The notes: generated by a model from the sequence alone, not told the origin. DNA of 64,000 nt from CAYMUR01 sp964393615 (GCA_964393615.1 CAYMUR010000012.1:1-64000), one strand, 5' to 3'. Positions 28,959 through 38,379 are shown, counted from the stretch's first letter. Made by a program: numbers and translations.

Positions 28959-30899
28959 TTAAACACCAAAGTTCGTATCCATTCCATTCCAGTATACGAA
29001 ACCCTCGATGGCTTCGTACTCGGCAAGTCCCAATGAGTCGTAGAGTCGAGCCGTTTTCGCGTTTCGCGACTCTGCTCGTTGCCAAAATTCCCGCATATCA
29101 GGGCCGGGGAACAGTGCTCGATCTTTTTGCGATTCATGTTTGAAGATCGCATTACGTTTGCGCATCACTTCCTGAGGGCTCAAAGGGACAGCCATATCAA
29201 TCTGGTAAGGTTCCCACTCCTGCCAGGCACCACGGTACAGTAAGACATCGCAGTCTTCATACCACGTCTCATGTTTCACTTTGCGACATGCTTGAAAAAT
29301 TGCCGACAGACAAGTGCGGTGGGTCCCATGCGGATCGGTCAGGTCACCAGCAACATAAATTTGATGTGGCTGAAATCCCCTTAGCAAATCAAGAATCATA
29401 TTCACATCTTCGGCAGACAGCGGTTTCTTCTTGACGCGCCCCGTTTCATAAAATGGCATGTCGAGAAAATGTAGATTCTCAGCCGGCACACCACAACAAA
29501 CTGCAGCTGCACGAGCTTCACAGCGTCGAATCAGCGTCTTGATCCTTTGCACTTCGTCACTATCCACTTGCCCTGCACGTTTATTCGCTAAAGAATCGCC
29601 AATCATTTTCCCTAACCGCTCCGTGTATTCACAATCGAGATCGAATTCACGGCTCAAATCGGTTACAAACTGGATATAGCGTTCTGCATCGTCATCAAAA
29701 ACAGCAATATTACCGGACGTCTGGTAAGCCACCCTCACACTGTGTCCCTGGCCGACAAGTCGCGTTAACGTTCCCCCCATAGAAATAACGTCGTCATCAG
29801 GATGTGGCGAAAAGATCAGAATACGTTTGGGAAATATTGCGTCGTGTACCCTCGATCGATCCCCAGGCTGCTTGGCATGATCTGGCTTTCCTCCTGGCCA
29901 ACCAGTAATCGTCCCTTGCAGATGCCGAAAAACGGTAATGTTGATGTCATACGCCGATCCATGTTGGGTCAGCAGGTCTTGTAAACCTGTCTCGTTGTAA
30001 TCCTGATCCGTGAGTTTCAGTATCGGTTTGTCCAATTTCCTGGCCAACCAAATGACTGCCCGTCGAACAAGCGTTTCATCCCAATCTACCAAATCCAACA
30101 GCCAAGGAGAGCGTGTTTGGGTCAAATCCGCTGCCGCCGATTGATCAAGAAATACTTCCGCTTTTTTGTGTTCCTGCAGAAAACTAGCCGCGACCGAGGG
30201 AGTGACTTGACCTTCGACGGCCCGCGCGATAATTTGTGACTTGTGTTCTCCAAATGCCAGTAAAATGATCTTCTTCGCATTAAGAATCGTGCCGACTCCC
30301 ATGGTCAGCGCCTGTCGTGGCACGTTCTCTTCGCCAAAAAAATCACTGGATGCATCGGTGCGGGTAACACTATCGAGTGTGATGAGTCGAGTTCGGCTGT
30401 CTGCACCGGACCCAGGTTCATTAAACCCAATGTGGCCGGTCCGACCAATTCCCAAAATTTGGATATCAATTCCCCCCGCATCAGCAATCTTATTTTCGTA
30501 GTCGCGGCAAAAATCTACTATTTCCGACCGTGCCAGAGTGCCGTCGGGAACGTGTATGTTTTCCGGTTTGATATCGACATGGTCAAATAAGTGTTCGCGC
30601 ATGAACCGCACATAACTCTGCAGTTCAAAGGGTTGCATGGGATAGTATTCATCCAGGTTAAAGGTAATCACGTTCGCCAGTGAAAGACCTTCATCATGAT
30701 GTAAACGGGCTAATTCCGCATAGATTCCGAGCGGGGTCGAACCAGTCGCCAAACCTAACACACAATGCTCACCCGCTGCCTTTCTCGTTTGTGCCAATTC
30801 AGCAATTTGGTGAGCCACGGTCCGTGCTGCATTCTGTGCGTGCGGAAAAATCTGGCACGCAATACGTTGTCGATTGTCATTGTAAACGTCATTTTCCAT
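28959..30899 (-). CDS. NagB-like deaminase/isomerase fused to PIG-L deacetylase
   Basis: A two-domain protein of about 646 residues. The N-terminal half is a glucosamine-6-phosphate deaminase fold (GLATGSTPLGIYAEL, VITFNLDEYYP, GIGRTGHIGFNEPGS). The C-terminal half from about residue 360 is a PIG-L/LmbE-type zinc deacetylase (IFSPHPDDDVISMGGTL, DLTDPHGTHRT). Together they could remove the acetyl group and then the amine from an N-acetylhexosamine phosphate, but the order and substrate are unproven. In the NagB half the Asp that precedes the catalytic His in E. coli NagB (GNDGH) is Thr (GRTGH). Several ATGs (30923, 30902, 30899) are possible starts; 30899 is used because homology begins soon after. 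Confidence 0.85.
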   Translation of the reverse strand: MENDVYNDNRQRIACQIFPHAQNAARTVAHQIAELAQTRKAAGEHCVLGLATGSTPLGIYAELARLHHDEGLSLANVITFNLDEYYPMQPFELQSYVRFMREHLFDHVDIKPENIHVPDGTLARSEIVDFCRDYENKIADAGGIDIQILGIGRTGHIGFNEPGSGADSRTRLITLDSVTRTDASSDFFGEENVPRQALTMGVGTILNAKKIILLAFGEHKSQIIARAVEGQVTPSVAASFLQEHKKAEVFLDQSAAADLTQTRSPWLLDLVDWDETLVRRAVIWLARKLDKPILKLTDQDYNETGLQDLLTQHGSAYDINITVFRHLQGTITGWPGGKPDHAKQPGDRSRVHDAIFPKRILIFSPHPDDDVISMGGTLTRLVGQGHSVRVAYQTSGNIAVFDDDAERYIQFVTDLSREFDLDCEYTERLGKMIGDSLANKRAGQVDSDEVQRIKTLIRRCEARAAAVCCGVPAENLHFLDMPFYETGRVKKKPLSAEDVNMILDLLRGFQPHQIYVAGDLTDPHGTHRTCLSAIFQACRKVKHETWYEDCDVLLYRGAWQEWEPYQIDMAVPLSPQEVMRKRNAIFKHESQKDRALFPGPDMREFWQRAESRNAKTARLYDSLGLAEYEAIEGFVYWNGMDTNFGV

Positions 30900-31722
30900 C
30901 ATAAAACTGTCATTACCCTCCAAAAACCGTAAAGCAGACAGTAACCGCGTATTTGCAGTAACGTAAGGTATGACTGTCTCGACGCGGACAGCACAGACTT
31001 ACCTTGGCAAACATTTTTACCCGTACATCTGCCACTGATTGAATGCAACTCCGTAGTGTTTCCACACATCCTGGTTTACAGACTAGCCTACTGTTCCCCT
31101 GAGCGGAAATACCCTGTGACCTCATCATAGCACTGGCAGTAAATAGTGGCTACCGCGCAGCTTTTGCTAACTTGAGCCATCCTTGGGAAGCTCGTGAAAC
31201 CGGTAACACACCAAATACGTCGGTTTTCATTACCTTGGTACCGACTGTCTAGCTGTGCTACTTCATGACCTTTCTGTCATTGGCTGTGTCATTTGCGAAC
31301 TCACCACCAACGCAGCCTATTTGGGCCCGACCTCGGTCTATCGGCGACTGGAAAACAGGCCACGCAGACTCACCAAAACTCAGGGCCGGCAAACATTCTA
31401 CTTCGTACATGCCGGGAGCACTATGACAACAGGACCTCTGTGTAACACGTCAAGTAAGCTAAGGGGAAATAAGCAGGTAAAAACGAAACCTCCGTTAGGG
31501 TAAACCTGAAGGGCTCGGAACAGGAACTTCGCAGGAAATCGCTAAACAACGCCCCCAAACTGGATGAAATCGTCCCTGTGGGCCCTCGCGAAGCCACGCT
31601 CTGACTGTTAAAGTTTAAAGTTCGTTTCCAAGGTACGTTTCTACGAACAAAAGTGGTAAATCTCTGGATTAACACACTAACATTGACTGCTGGTAAAGGG
31701 TTTCAGAACACCTTCTAACGCT
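30900..31722. other. Divergent regulatory region before the methylamine cluster
   Basis: About 820 bp between the NagB fusion (minus) and mgsA (plus). No gene is supported. It must carry the promoter of the ten-gene cluster. A short direct repeat TTAAAGTT lies near 31608-31622. I saw no clear sigma-54 or sigma-70 box and no riboswitch fold. Confidence 0.45.
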
Positions 31723-32631
31723 ATGTGTGGAATTGTTGGGCTTTTGGCAAAAACAGAACATGGGCAACAAGATCTCGGCCGTTGGCTGACGCCCATGTTT
31801 ACCTGTATGGCTGCGCGGGGTCCGGACTCTGGTGGCCTGGCTGTGTTTCATGATCCTGTCGATGCCCCGTGGAAACGGTATAGCGTTCACACGAACGACC
31901 GCCAATACAATTGGGATTCGCTCGAAACATCGCTTCACGAAGACTGGAACGGTTCCGGAGATGATGGAGGACAGGTCCGATCACTGGAGAACCACGCCGT
32001 CATTACCACTACGCTGGATCGTGAACAATTCGTAAACTGGCTGAGGCAAATCGATCCGACACTGCACTTGCTTTCGGCAGGTCGTTCGATGGACGTTTAC
32101 AAAGATACAGGAGAACCAAAGGATATTGCCCGTCGCTACAAGTTTACATCCATTTCCGGATCCCATTGTGTTGGTCATACGAGAATGGCTACGGAGTCAG
32201 CAGTGACGCCTGTCCATTCACATCCATTTACTGCAGGCGAAGATTTTTGTCTAGTACACAATGGGTCACTCTCGAATCCTTATATGCTCCGGCGCATGCT
32301 GGAACGCCATGGACTGCACTTCGATACGGACAACGACACCGAAGCGGCTTGCCGTTACATCGAATGGCGTCTTCGGTCCGGAGTCGATCTGGATGAAGCC
32401 TTGAAACTTGCTTTCCATGATCTGGACGGTTTTTACACACTGCTCATGGCGACCACTCAACAGCTGACGCTTGTCCGCGATGCATTTGCCTGTAAACCCG
32501 CCGTCGTGGCGGAAACAGACCATTACGTTGCCGTCGGATCAGAATTCCGTGCGTTAGCGCACCTTCCTGGCATTGATGATGCTCAAATGTTTGAGCCAGC
32601 ACCAGAGGAAATTTACTCATGGCAACTGTAG
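31723..32631 (+). CDS. mgsA: N-methylglutamate synthase subunit A (GlxB-like class II amidotransferase)
   Basis: A 302-residue class II glutamine amidotransferase domain, equivalent to the N-terminal domain of glutamate synthase and to rhizobial GlxB. It begins MCGIVG, so Cys2 would be the nucleophile after Met removal. Other landmarks are MAARGPDSGG, CVGHTRMATESAV, and FCLVHNGSLSNP. In N-methylglutamate synthase this subunit is thought to release methylamine from gamma-glutamylmethylamide. Its stop overlaps mgsB by 13 bp, which implies translational coupling. Alone it could be any GlxB-like protein; the assignment rests on the whole cluster. Confidence 0.88.
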   Translation: MCGIVGLLAKTEHGQQDLGRWLTPMFTCMAARGPDSGGLAVFHDPVDAPWKRYSVHTNDRQYNWDSLETSLHEDWNGSGDDGGQVRSLENHAVITTTLDREQFVNWLRQIDPTLHLLSAGRSMDVYKDTGEPKDIARRYKFTSISGSHCVGHTRMATESAVTPVHSHPFTAGEDFCLVHNGSLSNPYMLRRMLERHGLHFDTDNDTEAACRYIEWRLRSGVDLDEALKLAFHDLDGFYTLLMATTQQLTLVRDAFACKPAVVAETDHYVAVGSEFRALAHLPGIDDAQMFEPAPEEIYSWQL

Positions 32632-33335
32632 ATGCTAATTTGCATGAGGATGCCGTGGTATTTGACCTGGCAACACAATCACTACGCCAAGTAAACGCCT
32701 TTTTACATGGCGATAAGGATCAACTGGCCGGTAGACAGCTAGTAATACAGAATCCGGCAGGTCATCACAGCATCGCTGTCGGTATGAGTGCAGCTGGCCA
32801 TGTTGAAATACAAGGGCATGCTGGCTACTACGCCGCCGGAATGAATCGTGAGGCTGAAATTACAATTCATGGCAATGCAAGTTGTGGCGTTGCCGAAAAC
32901 ATGATGTCTGGCTCAGTCCGGGTACTTGGAAATGCTTCCACCTGTGCTGGTGCATCCGCGCACGGAGGGCTGCTTTTCATCTCAGGAAATGCATCCAGCC
33001 GTTGCGGTATCTCATTAAAAGGTGGTGAGATTGTGGTGGGTGGAAGTGTGGGACACATGTCGGGGTTCATGGCCCAAGCTGGACGTATCGTGGTCTGCGG
33101 TGATGCAGGCAATGGCTTGGGCGATTCGCTGTATGAGGCTGTTATCTATGTACGAGGTCAAATCAACGACCTCGGCGCTGATGCGCAACAAGAACCCATG
33201 ACCGATGACGATCATCAGGCACTTGCTAATTTACTCAGCCGAGCCCAGTTGAAACATAATCCTCAAGAATTCAAACGCATTGCGTCGGCACGCAAACTGT
33301 ATCACTGGAACGCAGACGCCGCACAAGACTATTAA
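32619..33335 (+). CDS. mgsB: N-methylglutamate synthase subunit B (GXGXG domain)
   Basis: A 238-residue protein made of the GXGXG beta-helix that forms the C-terminal domain of glutamate synthase large subunits. The repeats are visible as VEIQGHAGYYAAGMNR, ITIHGNASCGVAENM, VRVLGNASTCAGASA, and IVVGGSVGHMSGFMA. The domain is structural, holding the amidotransferase and FMN subunits together. It overlaps mgsA by 13 bp. The split of one glutamate synthase into three small genes is the hallmark of the Mgs/Glx type. Confidence 0.88.
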   Translation: MATVDANLHEDAVVFDLATQSLRQVNAFLHGDKDQLAGRQLVIQNPAGHHSIAVGMSAAGHVEIQGHAGYYAAGMNREAEITIHGNASCGVAENMMSGSVRVLGNASTCAGASAHGGLLFISGNASSRCGISLKGGEIVVGGSVGHMSGFMAQAGRIVVCGDAGNGLGDSLYEAVIYVRGQINDLGADAQQEPMTDDDHQALANLLSRAQLKHNPQEFKRIASARKLYHWNADAAQDY

Positions 33336-33438
33336 ACGATTAGCATAAATGATTAACAGACGGAATGGACGGGGCACCATTTTTTGTCCAAATCCAAACT
33401 CTCTACTCCACTGACCACTAACCACAGACGCCTTTCTC

Positions 33439-34794
33439 ATGGTAAACAACCGGCCCCATCTCGAGGAAAGCAGTTCCTACGATCGCTCGGTCATTTCCTA
33501 TATCCAGCTAGCCGCAGAACGAGGAGTCTACGATATCCGAGGACTGGGAGCCAAACGTCAGTTGCCAACATTCGATGACTTGGTTTTCCTAACGGCGTCG
33601 GCATCTCGCTACCCACTTGAAGGATACCGAGAAAAATGTGAAACGCGAACCGTCTTGGGTAAAAACCGCGCATCACGCCCCGTTGAACTGGACATTCCCA
33701 TCACGATTGCCGGCATGAGTTTCGGATCCCTGTCGGCTCCTACCAAGGAATCCATCGGCCGCGCAGCCAGCCAGATGGGAATCAGCACAACCACCGGTGA
33801 TGGTGGTATGACGCCCGAAGAACGCCTGTCGTCAAAAACACTCGTCTATCAATGCTTGCCTTCTCGTTATGGCTTCAATCCAGAGCATGTCGCCCAGGCT
33901 GACGCCATTGAAATCGTTATCGGTCAAGGAGCCAAACCTGGTGGCGGTGGCATGCTGCTAGGTCAAAAAATCAGTCCCCGCGTTGCCAGCATGCGAACTT
34001 TGCCGGAAGGCATCGACCAGCGCTCGGCCTGTCGGCATCCAGACTGGACAGGACCAGACGATCTGGCTATCAAAATTGAGGAGCTGCGCGAGATTACCGA
34101 CTGGCAGATCCCCATTTATGTCAAACTGGGCGCGACCCGGGTCAAGGAAGACGTCAAGCTGGCTGTCAAAGCTGGCGCCGACGTCGTCGTGGTCGATGGC
34201 ATGCAAGGAGGAACAGCAGCGACACAACAAGTTTTCATTGAACACTCAGGAATCCCCACGCTACCCGCAGTACGACTAGCAGTCGAAGCGTTGGACGAAA
34301 TGGGTGTTTCCGAACAGGTACAACTGATCATTTCCGGTGGAGTGCGTAGCGGAGCGGATGTTGCCAAAGCACTGGCGTTGGGCGCAGATGCCGTCTCAAT
34401 CGGTCAGGGAGCTTTAATGGCACTGGGCTGCAACAGTGACTCCTGGGTTCGCGACGGTGAAAATATCGATGCGACGGCTGACTACGAGACACTGGGGGTA
34501 CAACCCGGATATTGCCATCACTGCCAATCTGGACTTTGTCCCGTAGGAATTACGACCCAAGACAAAGAACTGGAAAAACGGCTCGATCCACAATGGGGAG
34601 CACAGCGGCTGAAAAACTATTTACAAGTCATGACCATGGAGCTAACCACCCTGGCCAGGGCGTGCGGCAAATCCAACGTACACCACCTGGAGCCCGAAGA
34701 CCTGGTAGCCTTGACGGTGGAGGCAGCGGCGATGGCAAAACTACCATTGGCGGGAACCAATTGGATTCCGGGAGAACCAACGCGTGGAGAATGA
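33439..34794 (+). CDS. mgsC: N-methylglutamate synthase subunit C (FMN/Fe-S glutamate synthase domain)
   Basis: A 451-residue FMN-binding glutamate synthase domain. Landmarks are AGMSFGSLSAPTKESIG, TTTGDGGMTPEE, IVIGQGAKPGGGGML, YVKLGATRVKEDVKLAVKA, DVVVVDGMQGGTAA, IISGGVRSGADVAKALALG, and the Fe-S cysteines 359, 362 and 367 in CHHCQSGLCPVG. In the Mgs complex this subunit would join methylamine to the 2-oxoglutarate carbon skeleton to give N-methylglutamate. The last 11 bp overlap the GTG start of the Amt gene, so the two are probably translationally coupled. Confidence 0.9.
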   Translation: MVNNRPHLEESSSYDRSVISYIQLAAERGVYDIRGLGAKRQLPTFDDLVFLTASASRYPLEGYREKCETRTVLGKNRASRPVELDIPITIAGMSFGSLSAPTKESIGRAASQMGISTTTGDGGMTPEERLSSKTLVYQCLPSRYGFNPEHVAQADAIEIVIGQGAKPGGGGMLLGQKISPRVASMRTLPEGIDQRSACRHPDWTGPDDLAIKIEELREITDWQIPIYVKLGATRVKEDVKLAVKAGADVVVVDGMQGGTAATQQVFIEHSGIPTLPAVRLAVEALDEMGVSEQVQLIISGGVRSGADVAKALALGADAVSIGQGALMALGCNSDSWVRDGENIDATADYETLGVQPGYCHHCQSGLCPVGITTQDKELEKRLDPQWGAQRLKNYLQVMTMELTTLARACGKSNVHHLEPEDLVALTVEAAAMAKLPLAGTNWIPGEPTRGE

Positions 34795-36178
34795 ACTCAA
34801 TGCCCTGACGGTCATCTTTACGGAATTTTATTACTGGGTTACCGTCGTCATGATGTTTCTGGTCCATGTCGGCTTCTGCCTGTACGAAGTCGGCATGGCA
34901 CGGGAAAAAAACAAGATCAATACGCTCATGAAAAATGCGATGTTGATCCCTGTGATCACCATTGGTTTTTATCTTTTCGGTTGGTGGATCTACTTCGGAA
35001 TACAAGGCGGCCCTGGTATTACAGGCGAGTTGGCTCCAGCACGATGGGCGTTACCGTGGAGTGAACTCATGGGAACGCACATGGGCGGCAATCCCACGCA
35101 GGCAGAAATCACATCAGAGGATACGGCCACTTGGGCGAGATTAAATGGTGTTTTCTGGGCCGCTTTTTTATTATTTTCTTGGACAGCCGGGTCCATTCTC
35201 TCGGGTGCTGTGATTGAACGCATCCGGTCCGCAGCTTTCTGGGTTCTGGCCCTATTCGTAGGCAGCGTGACTTGGATCATTGATGCGGCCTGGGGCTGGT
35301 CTGAACACGGATGGATGGTAAAGATTTTAGGCTATCACGACGCCTACGCTTCCGGAGTCATCCACGGCGTCGCAGGAGGTTCGGCGTTGGCAATTTTAAT
35401 TCATCTCGGACCGCGAATCGGTCGTTTTCGTCCAGATGGATCTCCGCGCATTATTCCCGCACACAATATGTGGCTCGTGGCAATCGGAATGTTTCTGATC
35501 TACACCGGGTTTTGGGGATTTTACGCAGCGTGCAATATCCCTATTTGGAATATTGCTCCCCAGGGCGAAACGTTTTATTCTGCCACTACCATCTACCTCA
35601 CACCTACAACGTTGAGCGCTATTACGTTTAACTTCCTTCTTTCACTTTCAGGGGGGTTAATCATGGGATATTGGGTGTCGCATGGTGACGCTTTTTGGAC
35701 ATTTCAAGGTGGCTTGGGGGGCATTATCACGGCATCGGCGGGGAATGACTTGTATCATCCAGTTCAGGCCTTTCTGATTGCCATGCTAGGGGTCTATTGT
35801 GGCTACCGCCTCCATTACCTAGTCGAAAAGAAATTCAAAATTGACGATGCAGTAGGCGCCGTTGCCATCCATGGATACTGCGGTACAATCGGCGTCATCG
35901 TGGCAGGATTTCTGTTATGGGGATATCCCAGTTCACCCCATGAAGGTTTTGCGCCTATCACACCCTGGGGCCAGTTGGCCGGCGCAGTGATCATGTTTTT
36001 ATTGCTCGGTTTTATTCCCTGTTATCTCCTCACCTGGATCATCAAACGTTGTGGAGTTTTGCGCATCCCACCAGAAATCGAACTAGCTGGTCTGGATCAC
36101 GAACTGGTCGAATTAGAAAATCAGCAGGTCGCTGAAATCGAATCCGTCCAAAAGGCAGGAACGAATTTTTTAACCTGA
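34784..36178 (+). CDS. amt: Ammonium/methylammonium transporter (Amt)
   Basis: A 464-residue Amt/Rh channel with about eleven membrane helices. The twin His of the pore are visible in GVIHGVAGGSALAI (helix 5) and GAVAIHGYCGTIG (helix 10). It starts with GTG at 34784, nine bases after GGGAG, inside the end of mgsC. Amt channels carry methylammonium as well as ammonium, so this gene is the obvious uptake step for the pathway. The C-terminal tail after the last helix is short and acidic. No GlnK gene is adjacent, which is unusual for an amt used in general nitrogen control. Confidence 0.9.
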   Translation: MENELNALTVIFTEFYYWVTVVMMFLVHVGFCLYEVGMAREKNKINTLMKNAMLIPVITIGFYLFGWWIYFGIQGGPGITGELAPARWALPWSELMGTHMGGNPTQAEITSEDTATWARLNGVFWAAFLLFSWTAGSILSGAVIERIRSAAFWVLALFVGSVTWIIDAAWGWSEHGWMVKILGYHDAYASGVIHGVAGGSALAILIHLGPRIGRFRPDGSPRIIPAHNMWLVAIGMFLIYTGFWGFYAACNIPIWNIAPQGETFYSATTIYLTPTTLSAITFNFLLSLSGGLIMGYWVSHGDAFWTFQGGLGGIITASAGNDLYHPVQAFLIAMLGVYCGYRLHYLVEKKFKIDDAVGAVAIHGYCGTIGVIVAGFLLWGYPSSPHEGFAPITPWGQLAGAVIMFLLLGFIPCYLLTWIIKRCGVLRIPPEIELAGLDHELVELENQQVAEIESVQKAGTNFLT

Positions 36179-36272
36179 AAGTATTTGCATTTTTCAGAAA
36201 AGCATTTATTTTCCATGCATCTTTCCATTGAACCAGGCAATCACTACCTTCAGTCTAGAAACAGGAAACAAT

Positions 36273-36470
36273 ATGATTAAAACAGGACTGGTTGAAACAT
36301 GGTCTACCAATCCGCTAAACCTTGGCCCGCTTTACCCGCTTGTCGGCTGGGAGGGGGCCATGGCATCTATTTGCCTGGTAGTATTCGCCACGTTCATCGT
36401 GTGGAAGTTCAAATCAGAAAACGACAACTATGCATCCCAGACTAAGCGATTCAATGACTCCAGCCAATAA
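36273..36470 (+). CDS. Small single-pass membrane protein
   Basis: A 65-residue protein with one hydrophobic helix (residues about 25-43, AMASICLVVFATFIVWKF) and a polar, charged C-terminal tail. The ATG at 36273 has AGGA six bases upstream; a TTG at 36228 in the same frame lacks such a site. It lies 94 bp after amt and before gmaS, inside the methylamine cluster. Its size and position suggest an accessory subunit of Amt or an anchor for a cluster enzyme, but that is inference. I do not recognise a family. Confidence 0.65.
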   Translation: MIKTGLVETWSTNPLNLGPLYPLVGWEGAMASICLVVFATFIVWKFKSENDNYASQTKRFNDSSQ

Positions 36471-36534
36471 AATCGAGGTAAATGGGGGCATGGTGGCACA
36501 GGCAGACCGATCATTTCCAGGCTCACCGCAGTGT

Positions 36535-36644
36535 CATAAAAAGCGTTCCGCCCAACCATAAAAAGCGTTCCGCCCAACCATAAAAAGCGTTCCGCCCAGC
36601 CATAAAAAGCGTTCCGCCCAGCCATAAAAAGCGTTCCGCCCAAC
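36535..36644 (+). repeat. 22-bp tandem repeat, five copies
   Basis: Five perfectly phased 22-bp units (36535-36556 and onward) read CATAAAAAGCGTTCCGCCCA followed by AC or GC; units 3 and 4 have GC and the others AC. The array lies inside the methylamine cluster, 77 bp before gmaS. There are no spacers, so it is not a CRISPR. Confidence 0.97.
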
Positions 36645-36720
36645 AATGATTAACATGCTTCCCACGCCCCTGAATCGATTTTCGTTTGCCTAAATAGAAA
36701 CAACAAGGAGTGTGTCAATA

Positions 36721-38079
36721 ATGGCTGACCGAGTACAAGTCCGTCAACAGTTAGAAAACGACGGCATCGAATTTTTGCTGGTCCAGTTTGTGGATTTACA
36801 TGGAGCAGCCAAAGTTAAAATGGTACCAGTAGACAGTTTTGACGGTGTCATCGACGAAGGTGCTGGTTTTGCCGGAGCCGCCGTGTGGGGAGCGGGGCAA
36901 GGCCCTCATTCACACGACATGATGGCAAGAATTGATTTGAACAGTTATACACCGTTGCCCTGGTTACCGAATTCTGCTCGTTTCGCTTCGGATTTATTCG
37001 TGGATAACAAGTCCCACCCCTATTGTCCACGGACGATCTTGAAACGTGTACTGTCTGATATTCGTGACCGCGACTATGTCTTCAATGTCGGCATGGAACC
37101 AGAACATTTCCTGGTGACGCGCAACGAAGATGGCTCGATTCAACCCTGGGACCCGGACGGTGTCGACCACCTTGCCAAACCATGTTACGACTACCGCTCT
37201 ATGGCACCAGCCATGTCTTACTTGCAAGAATTGACCACTTCTCTGAATCAGCTTGGCTGGGGAGTATACCAGACCGATCACGAAGATGGTAATGGACAGT
37301 ATGAAATCAATTTCGAATACGCTGATGCTTTGACCACCGCCGATCGGATCACTTTTTTTAAAATGGCGACGTCGCAAACCGCGAAAAAATTCGGGGCCAT
37401 TGCAACACACATGCCAAAACCGTTCAGCGACCGTACCGGCAGCGGCCTCCATGTTCACTTTCACTTGGCCGACGCGAACACGGGCCAGGGACTGTTTGAA
37501 TCAACGTCCGACAGTCGAGGGCTGGGATGTTCTGAATTAGCGTACCATTTTATTGGAGGAGTGTTACATCACGCTCGCGCCCTGTGCGCAGTGACCAGCC
37601 CTACAGTAAACTGCTACAAGCGGTTACAACTGGGCTCAGGCTTATACTCCAGCCGATCTGGCTTCACCTGGACACCGGCATTTGTAAGCTATGGGGACAA
37701 CAACCGTACACAGATGATTCGTACGGCAGGCCCCGGCCATTTCGAAGACCGAACTGTCTCTGCTGGCTGTAACCCTTATCTGGCTCTAGCGGCTTATGTC
37801 GCGGCCGGAATGGATGGAATCGATAAAAAAATAGATCCGGGCCAACCCAACCTCGGTAACCTCTATGAAAAGCCATTAGGCGAAATTCTCCAATCAGGCA
37901 TTCAAATTTTACCACAATCACTGTGGGAGGCCGTACAACAATTGCAAAAAGACGACGTGATCAAAAGTGCGCTCGGCCCTGTGGCTGACGAGTTCATTGA
38001 ATTAAAGACCCGGGAATGGGAAACTTACGACCGCCAGGTCACCCGTTGGGAAATTGAAGAGTATTTGACATTCTTCTAA
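36721..38079 (+). CDS. gmaS: Gamma-glutamylmethylamide synthetase (GmaS; GlnT-type glutamine synthetase)
   Basis: A 452-residue glutamine synthetase relative. The ATG at 36721 follows AAGGAG by ten bases; an in-frame GTG at 36712 is too close to that site. Active-site motifs are present in modified form: GMEPEHFLV, DHEDGNGQYEINF (no Pro before GQ), GSGLHVHFHL, KRLQLGSGLYS, DNNRTQMIR, FEDRTVSAGCNPYLALAAYVA. GmaS joins methylamine to glutamate using ATP. The length and motifs fit the GlnT/GmaS group rather than a housekeeping GlnA. Its place between mgsABC/amt and mgdABCD is the main reason for this call; plain glutamine synthesis remains possible. Confidence 0.85.
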   Translation: MADRVQVRQQLENDGIEFLLVQFVDLHGAAKVKMVPVDSFDGVIDEGAGFAGAAVWGAGQGPHSHDMMARIDLNSYTPLPWLPNSARFASDLFVDNKSHPYCPRTILKRVLSDIRDRDYVFNVGMEPEHFLVTRNEDGSIQPWDPDGVDHLAKPCYDYRSMAPAMSYLQELTTSLNQLGWGVYQTDHEDGNGQYEINFEYADALTTADRITFFKMATSQTAKKFGAIATHMPKPFSDRTGSGLHVHFHLADANTGQGLFESTSDSRGLGCSELAYHFIGGVLHHARALCAVTSPTVNCYKRLQLGSGLYSSRSGFTWTPAFVSYGDNNRTQMIRTAGPGHFEDRTVSAGCNPYLALAAYVAAGMDGIDKKIDPGQPNLGNLYEKPLGEILQSGIQILPQSLWEAVQQLQKDDVIKSALGPVADEFIELKTREWETYDRQVTRWEIEEYLTFF

Positions 38080-38379
38080 ATGGAAAGGATTCCATGGAAT
38101 GACAAGTTACGCTTCAACAAATTGTCAGAAAACAGCCCCGCATCCAACAATACAAACTACCTGCCAATCAGTAATAACCCACCCACTCTCGGCGCGACTT
38201 ACCGCAAGGGACCACAGCGCAAGAAAATAGTTTTCCTACCAGTGTCAGCCCCTGCGAACTCCACTTTTGACAACACGTATTGATAAAGTCCGGCCCACAT
38301 GGCCCGGAACACATACCGCTGCCCCGCCCTGGACAATGCCACGACACAGAATGCCACCACACAGAATAACACCCCTAAC
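38080..38379. other. Internal gap of the methylamine cluster
   Basis: About 300 bp between gmaS and mgdA. A small hairpin (ATGGAA / TTCCAT, 38080-38095) directly follows the gmaS stop. An open frame at 38080-38283 shows no features. The longest internal gap of the cluster, it may hold a secondary promoter or an RNA processing site. Confidence 0.45.

Noticed and set aside
36535..36644. Repeat array considered as a CRISPR
   Set aside because: Units are directly adjacent with no spacers and no cas genes are nearby.
38080..38283. 67-codon frame between gmaS and mgdA
   Set aside because: It begins on the first base after the gmaS stop with no ribosome site, and the product has no structure-like pattern.
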